Shown: piece after piece, positions 56,717-64,000 of the stretch
How the letters are laid out: every line of letters begins with the position of its first letter
Position numbering within the stretch: position 1 is the first letter of the stretch
Assembly: GCF_002266285.1 (NCBI RefSeq)
Contig: NZ_NPMS01000005.1
Coordinates: 279,245 to 343,244, forward strand
DNA length: 64,000 nucleotides
Direction of reading: 5' to 3'
Source: Virgibacillus indicus
GTDB lineage: Bacteria; Bacillota; Bacilli; Bacillales; Amphibacillaceae
The notes under the pieces: generated by a model
What the model was told of the DNA's origin: nothing
The model's database searches: none
What the model saw: the letters and a program-made list of their open reading frames with translations, nothing else
Made by a program: the position numbers and the translations under genes

Positions 56717-57568
56717 CTATGTTGCTGTTTTTTTCTTTTTCGCAGTAGTTGTCTTTGTTTTTCGCTTTGCAGGCTGCTTCGGTTTTGGTTTTTCCTTCTT
56801 CGCCCGGTCGAGTGAGGCCTGGAGAGCATCCATCAAATTGGTTGCGGCATCTGGTGCTGGCTTATCTTTAGCAGTTGTCGTCTGATCTTGGTTTTTCTTT
56901 TCTTCAATTAACTCCAACAGTGCCGTACGGTATTCATCTTTATATTTTTCAGGATCAAATTCAGTTGTCAGCTGATCAATCAGCATTTTTGCAGTATCCA
57001 ATTCCTTTTTAACAGTCTCTACTTTTTCAGGAACATTAGGCACATCCTGAACACTTCGTACTTCATCCGGGTAGTGAATCGTCTCAACCACTAATGTGTT
57101 TTGATATACACGAATAACGGCAAGCTGCTCCTTTGAACGGATAATCATTTTGGCAATACCGATTTTCCCGGTATCCTCCAGAGCACTTCGCAGTAATCCA
57201 TATGCTTTGCTGCCACCTTCATTTGGAGATAGAAAATAGCTCCGTTCAAAATAAATCGGATCGATTTCTTCCAGCTTTACAAAATCTACAATTTCCACAG
57301 CCTTGTCTTCCTGTTCCTTTTGCAGAGCCTTTAAATCATCTTCATCCAAAACAACAAATTTATTTTTTGCATATTCATATGCCTTTACTATTTCCTCATT
57401 TTTTATTTCACGGTCACAAACTGGGCACATTTTTTCATACTTAACCGGAGACTGGCATTCCTTGTGGAGCTGTCTCAGCTTCACATCTTTATTTTCCGTT
57501 GCCGCATGCATTTTCACCGGAATATTTACAAGTCCAAAACTTATCGTGCCCTTCCACATGGTATGCAT
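56717..57568 (-). CDS. ku: Non-homologous end-joining protein Ku
   Basis: 283 residues. It binds DNA double-strand ends as a ring dimer and recruits LigD. The Ku core begins MWKGTISFGLVNIPVKMHAATENKDV and carries the CPVCDREIK pair. The C-terminal tail (about 255-283) is very rich in Lys and Pro, a known extended DNA-binding form. The ATG at 57568 follows GGGAGG. It is divergent from ligD with about 116 bases between. Confidence 0.94.
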   Translation of the reverse strand: MHTMWKGTISFGLVNIPVKMHAATENKDVKLRQLHKECQSPVKYEKMCPVCDREIKNEEIVKAYEYAKNKFVVLDEDDLKALQKEQEDKAVEIVDFVKLEEIDPIYFERSYFLSPNEGGSKAYGLLRSALEDTGKIGIAKMIIRSKEQLAVIRVYQNTLVVETIHYPDEVRSVQDVPNVPEKVETVKKELDTAKMLIDQLTTEFDPEKYKDEYRTALLELIEEKKNQDQTTTAKDKPAPDAATNLMDALQASLDRAKKEKPKPKQPAKRKTKTTTAKKKKTAT

Positions 57569-57684
57569 AGAATTCCTCCCATCCAGTTTCATTTAGTTTT
57601 AGTCTGTCTTTATCAGCTTTATTTATCCAAGCCTGTTTATTTTCTTATAAATAAGCCATTTTAAGTGGAGGAGGAGATTGGAAA

Positions 57685-59481
57685 ATGGACATTATGAAGC
57701 CAATTGCCAGCACAGAGATACCCACAGGAAATGAATGGATGTATGAAATAAAATATGACGGCTTTCGCTGTTTATTGGAATGGGGCCATGACAGCATTCG
57801 ATTAATAAGCAGAAATAATAAAGAACTGACCGGTAATTTTCCTGAGATTATTGAATTCTGTAAGAAAACCCAGCCGGAAATTGCCCCTATGCTGCCATTA
57901 ATGCTTGACGGTGAGCTTGTTGTACTCAACAACCCCTTTCAGGCTAATTTCCCCTGGATTCAAAAACGGGGCAGGTTAAAAAACAAAGATACTATTAACA
58001 AAGCGGCCGCTTCCCGCCCTGTAAGTTTTCTTGCATTTGATATATTGATGAATAAAGGCGGCAGCTGCATGAAGAAACCATATCAAGACCGTAAAGCAGT
58101 TCTTGAAAAAATCTTTTCCTATATCGCCAAAAATGAACGAATCCGGATGATTGAAGCATATGCAAATCCGGATGATTTATGGGGAATAATCTTTCAGCAT
58201 AAGTCGGAGGGAATGATTGCCAAAAGGAAAAAGAGCTTCTATCAGCATGGAAAGAATCATCATGACTGGTTTAAAATAAAGAACTGGCGTACCATACAGG
58301 GATTTCTAACCTTTTATGATCCAAATAATCATTATTTTTCTGTCAATGTTTATAAGGATAAACAAGTAAAAGAAATTGGAAAATGCAAGCACGGTCTGGA
58401 TACTGAGACTTTTCAAACACTGCAGCAAGTGTTTCTTAAAAATGGGGAAAAAGAGGTCAAAGGGTATAACCTGCCTCCTGCCATTTGTGCTTCCCTTTAT
58501 ACATTAGATTTGCATCAAAACGAATTGCGTGAGCCCGAATTTGCAGCAATTCTGCCTGAGAGCACACCAGAAGAGTGTACCTTATCCAAATTGCAGCTGG
58601 CTATGGCGATGCTTCCGGAGAATGTGGAGCTTACAAATATGGAAAAAGTATTCTGGCCTGCGAAGAATCTGACGAAAGGAGACCTGCTTATTTACATGCG
58701 GGAGATTGCTCCATATATGCTTCCATTCTTAAAAAATAGAGCTCTAACCATTATCCGCTCCCCGGATGGTGTGGAAGCAGAATTCTTTTTCCAGAAGCAT
58801 CTTCCTGCATATGCGCCTGAATTTATAGACAGCATACAGGCTGAGGATGAAAAGCTGATTTTATGTAATGATCTGGATTCATTAATCTGGTTTGCGAATC
58901 ATGGCGCTGTAGAGTACCATACCCCTTTTCAAACTGCAGATCATACTTCCCCGGATGAGATTGTTTTTGATTTGGATCCGCCAGACCGGAAAAGCTTTGA
59001 TCTTGCCATCCAAGCTGCAAATTTGATAAAACCGCTGCTTGATGATTTGGAGCTCGTCTCTTTTGTAAAAACATCCGGGAAAAAAGGGCTACAGATTCAT
59101 CTTCCAATACCAGCAGGCAGCATGTCCTATGATGAAACTGCTGTCATTACCGAAGCCATTGCCCGAACAATTGAAACGGCATATCCGGACCTTTTTACAA
59201 CGGAACGGATGAAAAAGAACAGAAATAATCGGTTGTATATTGATTATGTTCAGCATGGAAAAGATAAAACATTAATCGCTGCCTATTCTCCTAGGAAGAC
59301 AACGGACGCAACAGTAGCGACACCGCTTTTTTGGGAAGAAGTTACAGAAGGTTTACGGCCTGAGCAATTTACAATAACAAATACTGTCGAACGGGTGCAG
59401 CATCTCGGATGTCCTTTTAAAACTTATTTTGATGCAGGGGAAAAGCAAAACCTGAGCAGGGTAATGAAGCTGGTAAAGTAA
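57685..59481 (+). CDS. ligD: Non-homologous end-joining ligase-polymerase LigD
   Basis: 598 residues in the Bacillus order: ATP-dependent ligase domain first (about 1-290; nucleophile K23 in YEIKYDGF, LDGELVV, EGMIAKRK), then the primase-polymerase domain (about 305-590; DLDPPDRKSFDLAI and KTSGKKGLQIHLP). There is no phosphoesterase domain. With Ku it repairs double-strand breaks, in B. subtilis in germinating spores. GGAGGAGG precedes the ATG. Confidence 0.95.
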   Translation: MDIMKPIASTEIPTGNEWMYEIKYDGFRCLLEWGHDSIRLISRNNKELTGNFPEIIEFCKKTQPEIAPMLPLMLDGELVVLNNPFQANFPWIQKRGRLKNKDTINKAAASRPVSFLAFDILMNKGGSCMKKPYQDRKAVLEKIFSYIAKNERIRMIEAYANPDDLWGIIFQHKSEGMIAKRKKSFYQHGKNHHDWFKIKNWRTIQGFLTFYDPNNHYFSVNVYKDKQVKEIGKCKHGLDTETFQTLQQVFLKNGEKEVKGYNLPPAICASLYTLDLHQNELREPEFAAILPESTPEECTLSKLQLAMAMLPENVELTNMEKVFWPAKNLTKGDLLIYMREIAPYMLPFLKNRALTIIRSPDGVEAEFFFQKHLPAYAPEFIDSIQAEDEKLILCNDLDSLIWFANHGAVEYHTPFQTADHTSPDEIVFDLDPPDRKSFDLAIQAANLIKPLLDDLELVSFVKTSGKKGLQIHLPIPAGSMSYDETAVITEAIARTIETAYPDLFTTERMKKNRNNRLYIDYVQHGKDKTLIAAYSPRKTTDATVATPLFWEEVTEGLRPEQFTITNTVERVQHLGCPFKTYFDAGEKQNLSRVMKLVK

Positions 59482-59483
59482 AA

Positions 59484-59514
59484 AGCCGTCCCCATCAAGG
59501 AACGGCTGTTTTTA
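59484..59514. terminator. Terminator between ligD and tcyP
   Basis: AGCCGTCCC and GGAACGGCT arms, six-base loop, then five T on the plus strand. Confidence 0.8.
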
Positions 59515-60903
59515 TTATAGTGATACATTTTCCTCAATTGCATTTTTATCGTTAAAGGTTTTTAAATTAAACTTCTTCAGGATACGTGATGTTAATGTTC
59601 CAGAGACCATTGCACCATTCACATTAAGTGCTGTACGGCCCATATCAATTAATGCTTCGATTGAAATCAGCAGACCAGCCAATGCTACAGGCATACCCAT
59701 AGAAGATAATACAATGATTGCAGCAAATGTGGCTCCACCGCCAACACCTGCAACACCAAAGGAACTAACTCCAACAATAAGCACCAATTGGATAATAAAT
59801 CCTGGTGATAATGGATCAATACCCATTGTCGGGGCGATCATAATCGCCAGCATCGCAGGGTAAATTCCTGCACATCCATTTTGCCCCATTGTTGCACCAA
59901 ATGATGCGGACATATTTGCGATCCCCTGGTCAACACCGAGCGAATTTTTTTGTGCCTGAATATTTAATGGAATTGTTCCGGCACTGGAGCGTGAAGTGAA
60001 AGCAAAACCTAATACAGGAATAACTTTTCTTAAATAAGTCATCGGGTTCAGACCGAATACGCCAACTAAAACTAAGTGAATGATAAACATAATGAACAAT
60101 GCTACATAGGAAGCAATAACAAATTTACCTAGCTCAATAATTCCTGCAAAATCTGTACCTGCTACTGTGTTTGCCATTAATGCCAAAATACCAAATGGCG
60201 TTAAACGTAACACCAATGTTACGATACGCATAACCACTGCGTAAAGTGAATTAATAATTTTCGTGAACATTTCTGCTTGCTCCGGATTTTTCCTCCGAAC
60301 TCCAAGAACAGCTACACCAACAAAGATAGAAAATATAACAACAGCAATAACTGATGTAGATCTTTGCCCAGTCATATCCAAAAAGATATTGGATGGAATG
60401 AAGTTAAGAATTTTCTGTGGTGTTGACAAATCCTCTGCCGCACGTGTTTCCAGCATTGTTCCACGTTCTGTTTCTGCCGAGCCAGCTTCTATTTGTCCTG
60501 CATCCAGATCAAATGCAACCGCTGTTCCAATTCCGACCAATGCGGCGATCATCGTAGTTCCGATAAGTATTCCGATAATCCATACAGACATTTTTCCAAG
60601 TTCTGCAGTTTTTTCCAAATTAATAATTGACTGAATGATAGATACCATAACAATTGGTACAACAATCATCATTAGAAAATTAATATAGCCTCTTCCCACG
60701 ATATTGTACCATTCAGTTGTTTCTGCTAAAACGTCAGACCCTGCCCCATAAATAACCTGCAATAAAGCACCTAAAACAATACCTGCTCCCAGGCCAGTGA
60801 ATACGCGTTTTGTAAATGAAAAATGCTTCTTTTGCATCCAGATTAGTAGACCGATAATTGCTAATAAAACCGCGATATTCAACAATAGATAAACCATATC
60901 CAT
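59515..60903 (-). CDS. tcyP: L-cystine symporter TcyP
   Basis: 462 residues, one fewer than B. subtilis TcyP. Dicarboxylate/amino acid:cation symporter fold with eight or nine membrane segments. SRSSAGTIPLNIQAQKNSLGVDQGIANMSASFGATMGQNGCAGIYPAMLAI carries the serine-rich hairpin and the NG-type motif of the cystine branch. It imports cystine. A GGAATT motif upstream could be a CymR site. Confidence 0.93.
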   Translation of the reverse strand: MDMVYLLLNIAVLLAIIGLLIWMQKKHFSFTKRVFTGLGAGIVLGALLQVIYGAGSDVLAETTEWYNIVGRGYINFLMMIVVPIVMVSIIQSIINLEKTAELGKMSVWIIGILIGTTMIAALVGIGTAVAFDLDAGQIEAGSAETERGTMLETRAAEDLSTPQKILNFIPSNIFLDMTGQRSTSVIAVVIFSIFVGVAVLGVRRKNPEQAEMFTKIINSLYAVVMRIVTLVLRLTPFGILALMANTVAGTDFAGIIELGKFVIASYVALFIMFIIHLVLVGVFGLNPMTYLRKVIPVLGFAFTSRSSAGTIPLNIQAQKNSLGVDQGIANMSASFGATMGQNGCAGIYPAMLAIMIAPTMGIDPLSPGFIIQLVLIVGVSSFGVAGVGGGATFAAIIVLSSMGMPVALAGLLISIEALIDMGRTALNVNGAMVSGTLTSRILKKFNLKTFNDKNAIEENVSL

Positions 60904-60999
60904 AATAATTCCTCCCTCTGTTTGTTTGTATTCCCTTATTGTTTGCTTATTATGTTGAACTTATCATATGCAAACAATTATTTTATCGTTCTTGTTTAT

Positions 61000-61026
61000 A
61001 TAATATAATTCCGATAAAATTAGTAT
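61000..61026 (-). promoter_or_regulatory. Tentative CymR-type site upstream of tcyP
   Basis: Minus strand TAATTTTATCGGAATTATAT contains the GGAATT core seen in cysteine-regulon operators of B. subtilis; tcyP is CymR-repressed there. I am not sure of the full consensus. Confidence 0.3.
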
Positions 61027-61102
61027 GACTTTAATAAGATACAATGGTTTTGAAGAAGTGTCAAGGAAATGATTTGATTAAGTTTTCGCATTAGATATAA
61101 AT

Positions 61103-61410
61103 TGCGAAGTAAAATCAGTGATGATAATTTCATCTGCTTCTCAGGAAATATAACCACACTTCCATCAACATATCTGCTATCCACCGAAATATACTCTATG
61201 TGACCGGTAGCTACCAGTTTCTATCTAAATGGGCTTAGAGAGAAGTTCTATGTGCCCTGTAGCTGCCTGTTTCTGTCTAATTGGGCTCAGAGAGGCGCTC
61301 TATGTGACCGGTGGCTATTTGGGCTCAGAGAAGTACTCCAAATCCTGATAATCCGTTCAATCCGCGAAACATCCGTCCAAAGTTGAAATCAACAGAGCAG
61401 TTACGTCACA
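61103..61410. repeat. Composite repeat element with three 52-bp units, copy C
   Basis: Ends TGCGAAGTAA (61103-61112) and TTACGTCACA (61401-61410). Unit starts ATGTG at 61198, 61250 and 61302, exactly 52 bases apart. Same orientation as copy B. It occupies most of the 670-base spacer between tcyP and osmC, which has no gene. Confidence 0.9.
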
Positions 61411-61535
61411 TTCTATAGATTTAGTATCAAAAACAACACATTTCGATGGGTTGAACGAAGTGGAGTCACGAACTTTTCGGTGGGGACTAACCCAAGATGT
61501 GCAATCCCCAACCTTTTGGAACCCCCCCATAAAAT

Positions 61536-61570
61536 AAAAAGATACTCCCTAAATAAAGAAGTATCTTTTC
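61536..61570 (-). terminator. Intrinsic terminator after the OsmC gene
   Basis: AAAAGATACT and AGTATCTTTTT arms around about 13 bases, T-rich on the minus strand, just past the stop. Confidence 0.8.
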
Positions 61571-61573
61571 ATT

Positions 61574-62014
61574 TTAGCGTAGATCTGGCTGGAGTTCTAT
61601 TTCGACATTTCCTTGAATGGCTCGGGAAATCATGCAGCTTTTTTCTGCTTTTTCGACTAACTTCTTTAACATGGTGTGTTCCTTGTCTGATGCGCTGTTT
61701 TTTAAAGTAACTGAAGGTTTGTGAATAATTTTTTTATAGGTAAATACACCTTTTGTAACATCGACAATGCCCTCCGATTCAAGCGACATTTCAGCAAGTG
61801 GAAGTTCTGCACGTTCAATCATGGCGGCCAGTGTTATTAGATAACAAGTTGCTGCTGCACCAAGCAGCATCTCATCAGGATTTGTTCCGATCCCTGGTCC
61901 GTCCATTTCAGGCGGAATGGAAATTTTTGTTTTTAAATTGCCTGCTTCGATATAGCCCTCACTGTTTCTCTCACCAGGCCAATCTGCTTTTAAATGAAAA
62001 TGATGTTCTGCCAT
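61574..62014 (-). CDS. OsmC family peroxiredoxin
   Basis: 146 residues. OsmC/Ohr fold with LLGAAATCYLITLAAMIERAELPL containing the first Cys of the pair and EKAEKSCMISRAIQGNVEIE the second. Such proteins reduce organic hydroperoxides. It is more like the SACOL1771 branch than classical Ohr. A terminator follows. Confidence 0.9.
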   Translation of the reverse strand: MAEHHFHLKADWPGERNSEGYIEAGNLKTKISIPPEMDGPGIGTNPDEMLLGAAATCYLITLAAMIERAELPLAEMSLESEGIVDVTKGVFTYKKIIHKPSVTLKNSASDKEHTMLKKLVEKAEKSCMISRAIQGNVEIELQPDLR

Positions 62015-62044
62015 TTATAATCACCTCAACATTTATTGTAGATT

Positions 62045-63226
62045 CTAAGCAAACAGATAAGCAACTGCTTCGCCCAAGACTACACCAATAATAACGATTA
62101 ACCATGCTGGAGTTTTCCAAAAGTGCAATAATGCAAAGAGAATTACCGCAAGCCCAAAATGTCCGCCATTGGCAATCGAACTTGTGAAAACAGGGTCGTA
62201 AAATGCTGCTAAAAGAATTCCAACAACGCTCGCATTCACCCCTGTCAGTATTCCTTGAAAACTGGAACGTTTACGCAGTTCATTTAAAAATGGCAACGCT
62301 CCGACAATTAATAAAAATGACGGTAAAAACATCGCTGCAGTAGCAATTATTCCACCTGTAATACCGCTGATCATCGTCCCTAAATAACTTGCAAAGGTAA
62401 ACAAAGGACCTGGAACAGCCTGGGCCATCCCATAGCCGGCTAAAAATTCCCCGCTTGTCAATAGACCGTTCGGAACAACCTCTTGTTCAAGCAATGGCAA
62501 AACAACATGTCCACCGCCAAAAACAATGGAACCGACCCGGAAGAAGGTATCAAAAATACTCAAATAAGAATTAGAGATGGTTTGCGAAAGAATTGGTAAA
62601 CCTACTAATAAAATTGCTAAAACTGAAAGTGAAATAACGCCTTGTTTTTTCGTAATGGATACAGAAAAAGGCTGTACTTTAGTCTCGACTTGTTTGGAAA
62701 ACATAAAAAACCCAAGAATAGCTGCTGCAATGATAATTGAAATTTGTACAATAGCCGATGGGAAAAGCAGCATGATCAGAGCTGCAGCAATCGCTATTGC
62801 TATTCGCGGCCGATCTGGAGTTAGCTTTTTACCCAAGCCTAAAACTGCATGTGCCACTACCGCAACAGCAACCACTTTAAGGCTGGCAATCCAAGTTGCA
62901 TCTCCCAGTGCAAATGATTGATAGAAAAGAGCGAATAGAATAAGGACAGCAACTGATGGAATCGTAAAACCAAACCAGGAAATGACACCACCTAAAAATC
63001 CGCCGCGCAGCATTCCAATTGCAATTCCAACCTGACTGCTCGCAGGCCCTGGCAGGAATTGACATATTGCAATAATATCTGCATAGGTTTTATCATCCAG
63101 CCATTTTCGCTTATCTATATATTCATTTTTAAAATAACCCAAGTGAGCAACAGGGCCTCCGAATGAAGTCAACCCCAGTTTTAAGGATGTACCTAATATT
63201 TCCAGTAATGAATTATTTTTCGCCAT
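62045..63226 (-). CDS. chrA: Chromate transporter homologue (ChrA, long form)
   Basis: 393 residues, two CHR domains. GLTSFGGPVAHLGYF (about 18-32) and CQFLPGPASSQVGIAIG in the first half; FGGGHVVLPLLEQEVV and GYGMAQAVPGPLFTFASYLG in the second. ChrA exports chromate; many homologues have not been tested. The ATG at 63226 follows GGGGGT. It is alone on its strand here. Confidence 0.9.
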   Translation of the reverse strand: MAKNNSLLEILGTSLKLGLTSFGGPVAHLGYFKNEYIDKRKWLDDKTYADIIAICQFLPGPASSQVGIAIGMLRGGFLGGVISWFGFTIPSVAVLILFALFYQSFALGDATWIASLKVVAVAVVAHAVLGLGKKLTPDRPRIAIAIAAALIMLLFPSAIVQISIIIAAAILGFFMFSKQVETKVQPFSVSITKKQGVISLSVLAILLVGLPILSQTISNSYLSIFDTFFRVGSIVFGGGHVVLPLLEQEVVPNGLLTSGEFLAGYGMAQAVPGPLFTFASYLGTMISGITGGIIATAAMFLPSFLLIVGALPFLNELRKRSSFQGILTGVNASVVGILLAAFYDPVFTSSIANGGHFGLAVILFALLHFWKTPAWLIVIIGVVLGEAVAYLFA

Positions 63227-63326
63227 ATTTACCCCCATTGTTTGATTTTCCCTCTAATGTACCATAAGTTGTGCTATTTTATGATAAAATTTACAGAAAT
63301 TTAATATTTAAGGAAGGAAGTGACCC

Positions 63327-63881
63327 ATGTTGCCAAATGTTAAAATTCAGCACTATACTGACACATTTGAAGAACTTAAAAGCGGATTGAAGTGGAAGGT
63401 ATCTGATAAAAAAATACTGATGGCCATTGCCTCGACCTATGTAATGAACAACAAAAAGCTTAATCCCGAAAAGTTACTCCAGCTGGCTGATGAGATTAAA
63501 AGCCGTGCAGGTCTGTTTTCTTCTATGAAATCCTATTCCAGATTTACTACTGCTGCAGTACTTGATGTACATTTTGAAAATCCTTTGGAACAGATTCCAA
63601 CTTTATTCCAGTTATACGACGAATTTAAAAAGGCAAAATTCAAGAGCGGGGTTTTCACCTATATCGCTGCATCAATACTATTAACAAATAATGATAACAA
63701 AACTAAGAGTGGCAAACTGATTGAAAATACTAAGGAGATTTACGAGGGAATGAAATCTGAGCACATGTTTTTGACAGGAGCCAGCGATTACAGAATTAGA
63801 TTCCAGAAAGCTCACTCTTTCAAGGGTGGGATGAATGGAATACTTTTTGTGATTGACGAACACGCGTTCCTTCTGCTATAG
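63327..63881 (+). pseudogene. DUF4003 gene interrupted by an IS605-type insertion
   Basis: Codons 1 to about 155 match the DUF4003 pattern (WKVSDKKILMAIASTYVMN, RAGLFSSMKSYSRFTTAAVLDVHFENP, FTYIAASILLTN). After FLTGASDY, where relatives continue PLA-type residues for another 100 or more, the frame changes into RIRFQKAHS... and ends. The break is at a TTAC (63788-63791), followed by sequence that looks like a transposon end. The last 29 or so codons are element DNA. The function of the family is unknown. Confidence 0.7.
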
Positions 63882-63882
63882 T
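63853..63882 (+). promoter_or_regulatory. Promoter with LexA (SOS) box before the tnpB-like gene
   Basis: TTGACG (63853-63858), 18-base spacer, TATAGT (63877-63882). CGAACACGCGTTCC at 63857-63870 fits the Bacillus LexA consensus CGAACRNRYGTTYC at every position and covers the spacer, so LexA would repress it. Confidence 0.75.
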
Positions 63883-63919
63883 GAATTTATACATGTTTCT
63901 ACGGAAGGAATGGTGTTTC

Positions 63920-64000
63920 TTGGCGAAAGAAAAGAATCCTACTTTTATCTTAGAACTCAAATTATCTACTGAATTGTGGCAAACGCATATTCTGAATACT
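63920..64000 (+). CDS. TnpB-like protein, N-terminal fragment (runs off the window)
   Basis: A TTG at 63920 opens a frame to the window end reading AKEKNPTFILELKLSTELWQ and onward, similar to the starts of IS605 OrfB/TnpB proteins, which are RNA-guided nucleases of transposons. GGAAGGA lies about ten bases upstream. An overlapping ATG at 63910 in another frame stops after 20 codons. With only 27 codons visible the call is tentative. Confidence 0.55.
   Translation, partial: MAKEKNPTFILELKLSTELWQTHILNT

Larger units (their letters stand above)
63792..64000 (+). mobile_element. Left end of an IS200/IS605-type (TnpB) element, runs off the window
   Basis: It starts right after TTAC, a known IS608-type target. 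A subterminal hairpin CTCACTCT-ttca-AGGGTGGG lies at 63811-63830, 19 bases in, a placement like the folded ends used by TnpA transposases. A promoter and a tnpB-like reading frame follow, with no tnpA first, as in IS1341-type elements. The right end is outside. Confidence 0.65.

Noticed and set aside
61480..61710. Plus-strand frame over the end of the OsmC gene
   Set aside because: Mostly antisense of osmC and its terminator.

Overview
The window is a stretch of low-GC chromosome from a spore-forming member of the Bacillaceae, most likely a relative of Virgibacillus, Oceanobacillus or Lentibacillus. This rests on sporulation and germination genes (spoIIR, spo0F, pbpG, cwlJ, gerQ) and on gene order. 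From position 1 to about 44,600 the backbone follows the Bacillus subtilis ywl-to-ywd region almost gene for gene: rpiB, ywlE, mntP, ywlC, ywlB, spoIIR, prmC, prfA, tdk, rpmE, rho, glpX, murA, the transaldolase-like gene, fbaA, spo0F, pyrG, rpoE, fadF, argS, ywiB, pbpG, ywhD, ywgA, ywfO, lipL, pta, hemQ, cwlJ, gerQ, ywdK, ywdI. The genus is inferred; no rRNA or tRNA gene is present.

Layout. Positions 1-8,500 hold information-processing and sporulation genes, with a DnaA-box cluster between ywlB and ywlC. Positions 8,800-18,600 hold rpmE2, rho, glpX, murA, fsa, fbaA, spo0F, pyrG and rpoE; pyrG has a GGGCTC-start promoter and a leader terminator that look like the CTP-sensing attenuator of B. 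subtilis. Positions 18,875-31,390 are a large insertion relative to that gene order: a minus-strand fatty-acid and branched-chain acyl-CoA operon (fadF, thiolase, hydroxyacyl-CoA dehydrogenase, two acyl-CoA dehydrogenases, meaB, a TetR regulator, the B12-dependent fused mutase icmF), headed by a promoter that overlaps a FadR-type operator. Positions 31,470-44,630 return to the conserved backbone. Positions 44,700-63,240 are more lineage-specific: a small GlsB-like membrane protein, a YerD-like glutamate synthase behind a cytochrome c oxidase operon, a phasin-like protein with an AarF/UbiB kinase, a YjiH transporter, an acyltransferase, divergent ku and ligD repair genes, a cystine symporter, an OsmC protein and a chromate-transporter homologue. 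At the right edge an IS605-type element appears to interrupt a DUF4003 gene.

The intergenic spaces are the unusual part. They carry several repeat families: composite elements with inverted ends around exact 52-bp tandem units (three copies plus an armless fourth array), about 21-bp and about 40-bp degenerate tandem arrays, a 117-bp two-block repeat in two places 40 kb apart, a MITE-like family with GTTCAAAAAG ends, and a short repeat abutting or overlapping stop codons. None of these codes for a plausible protein. All sequence comparisons were made by eye; no database or folding program was used.
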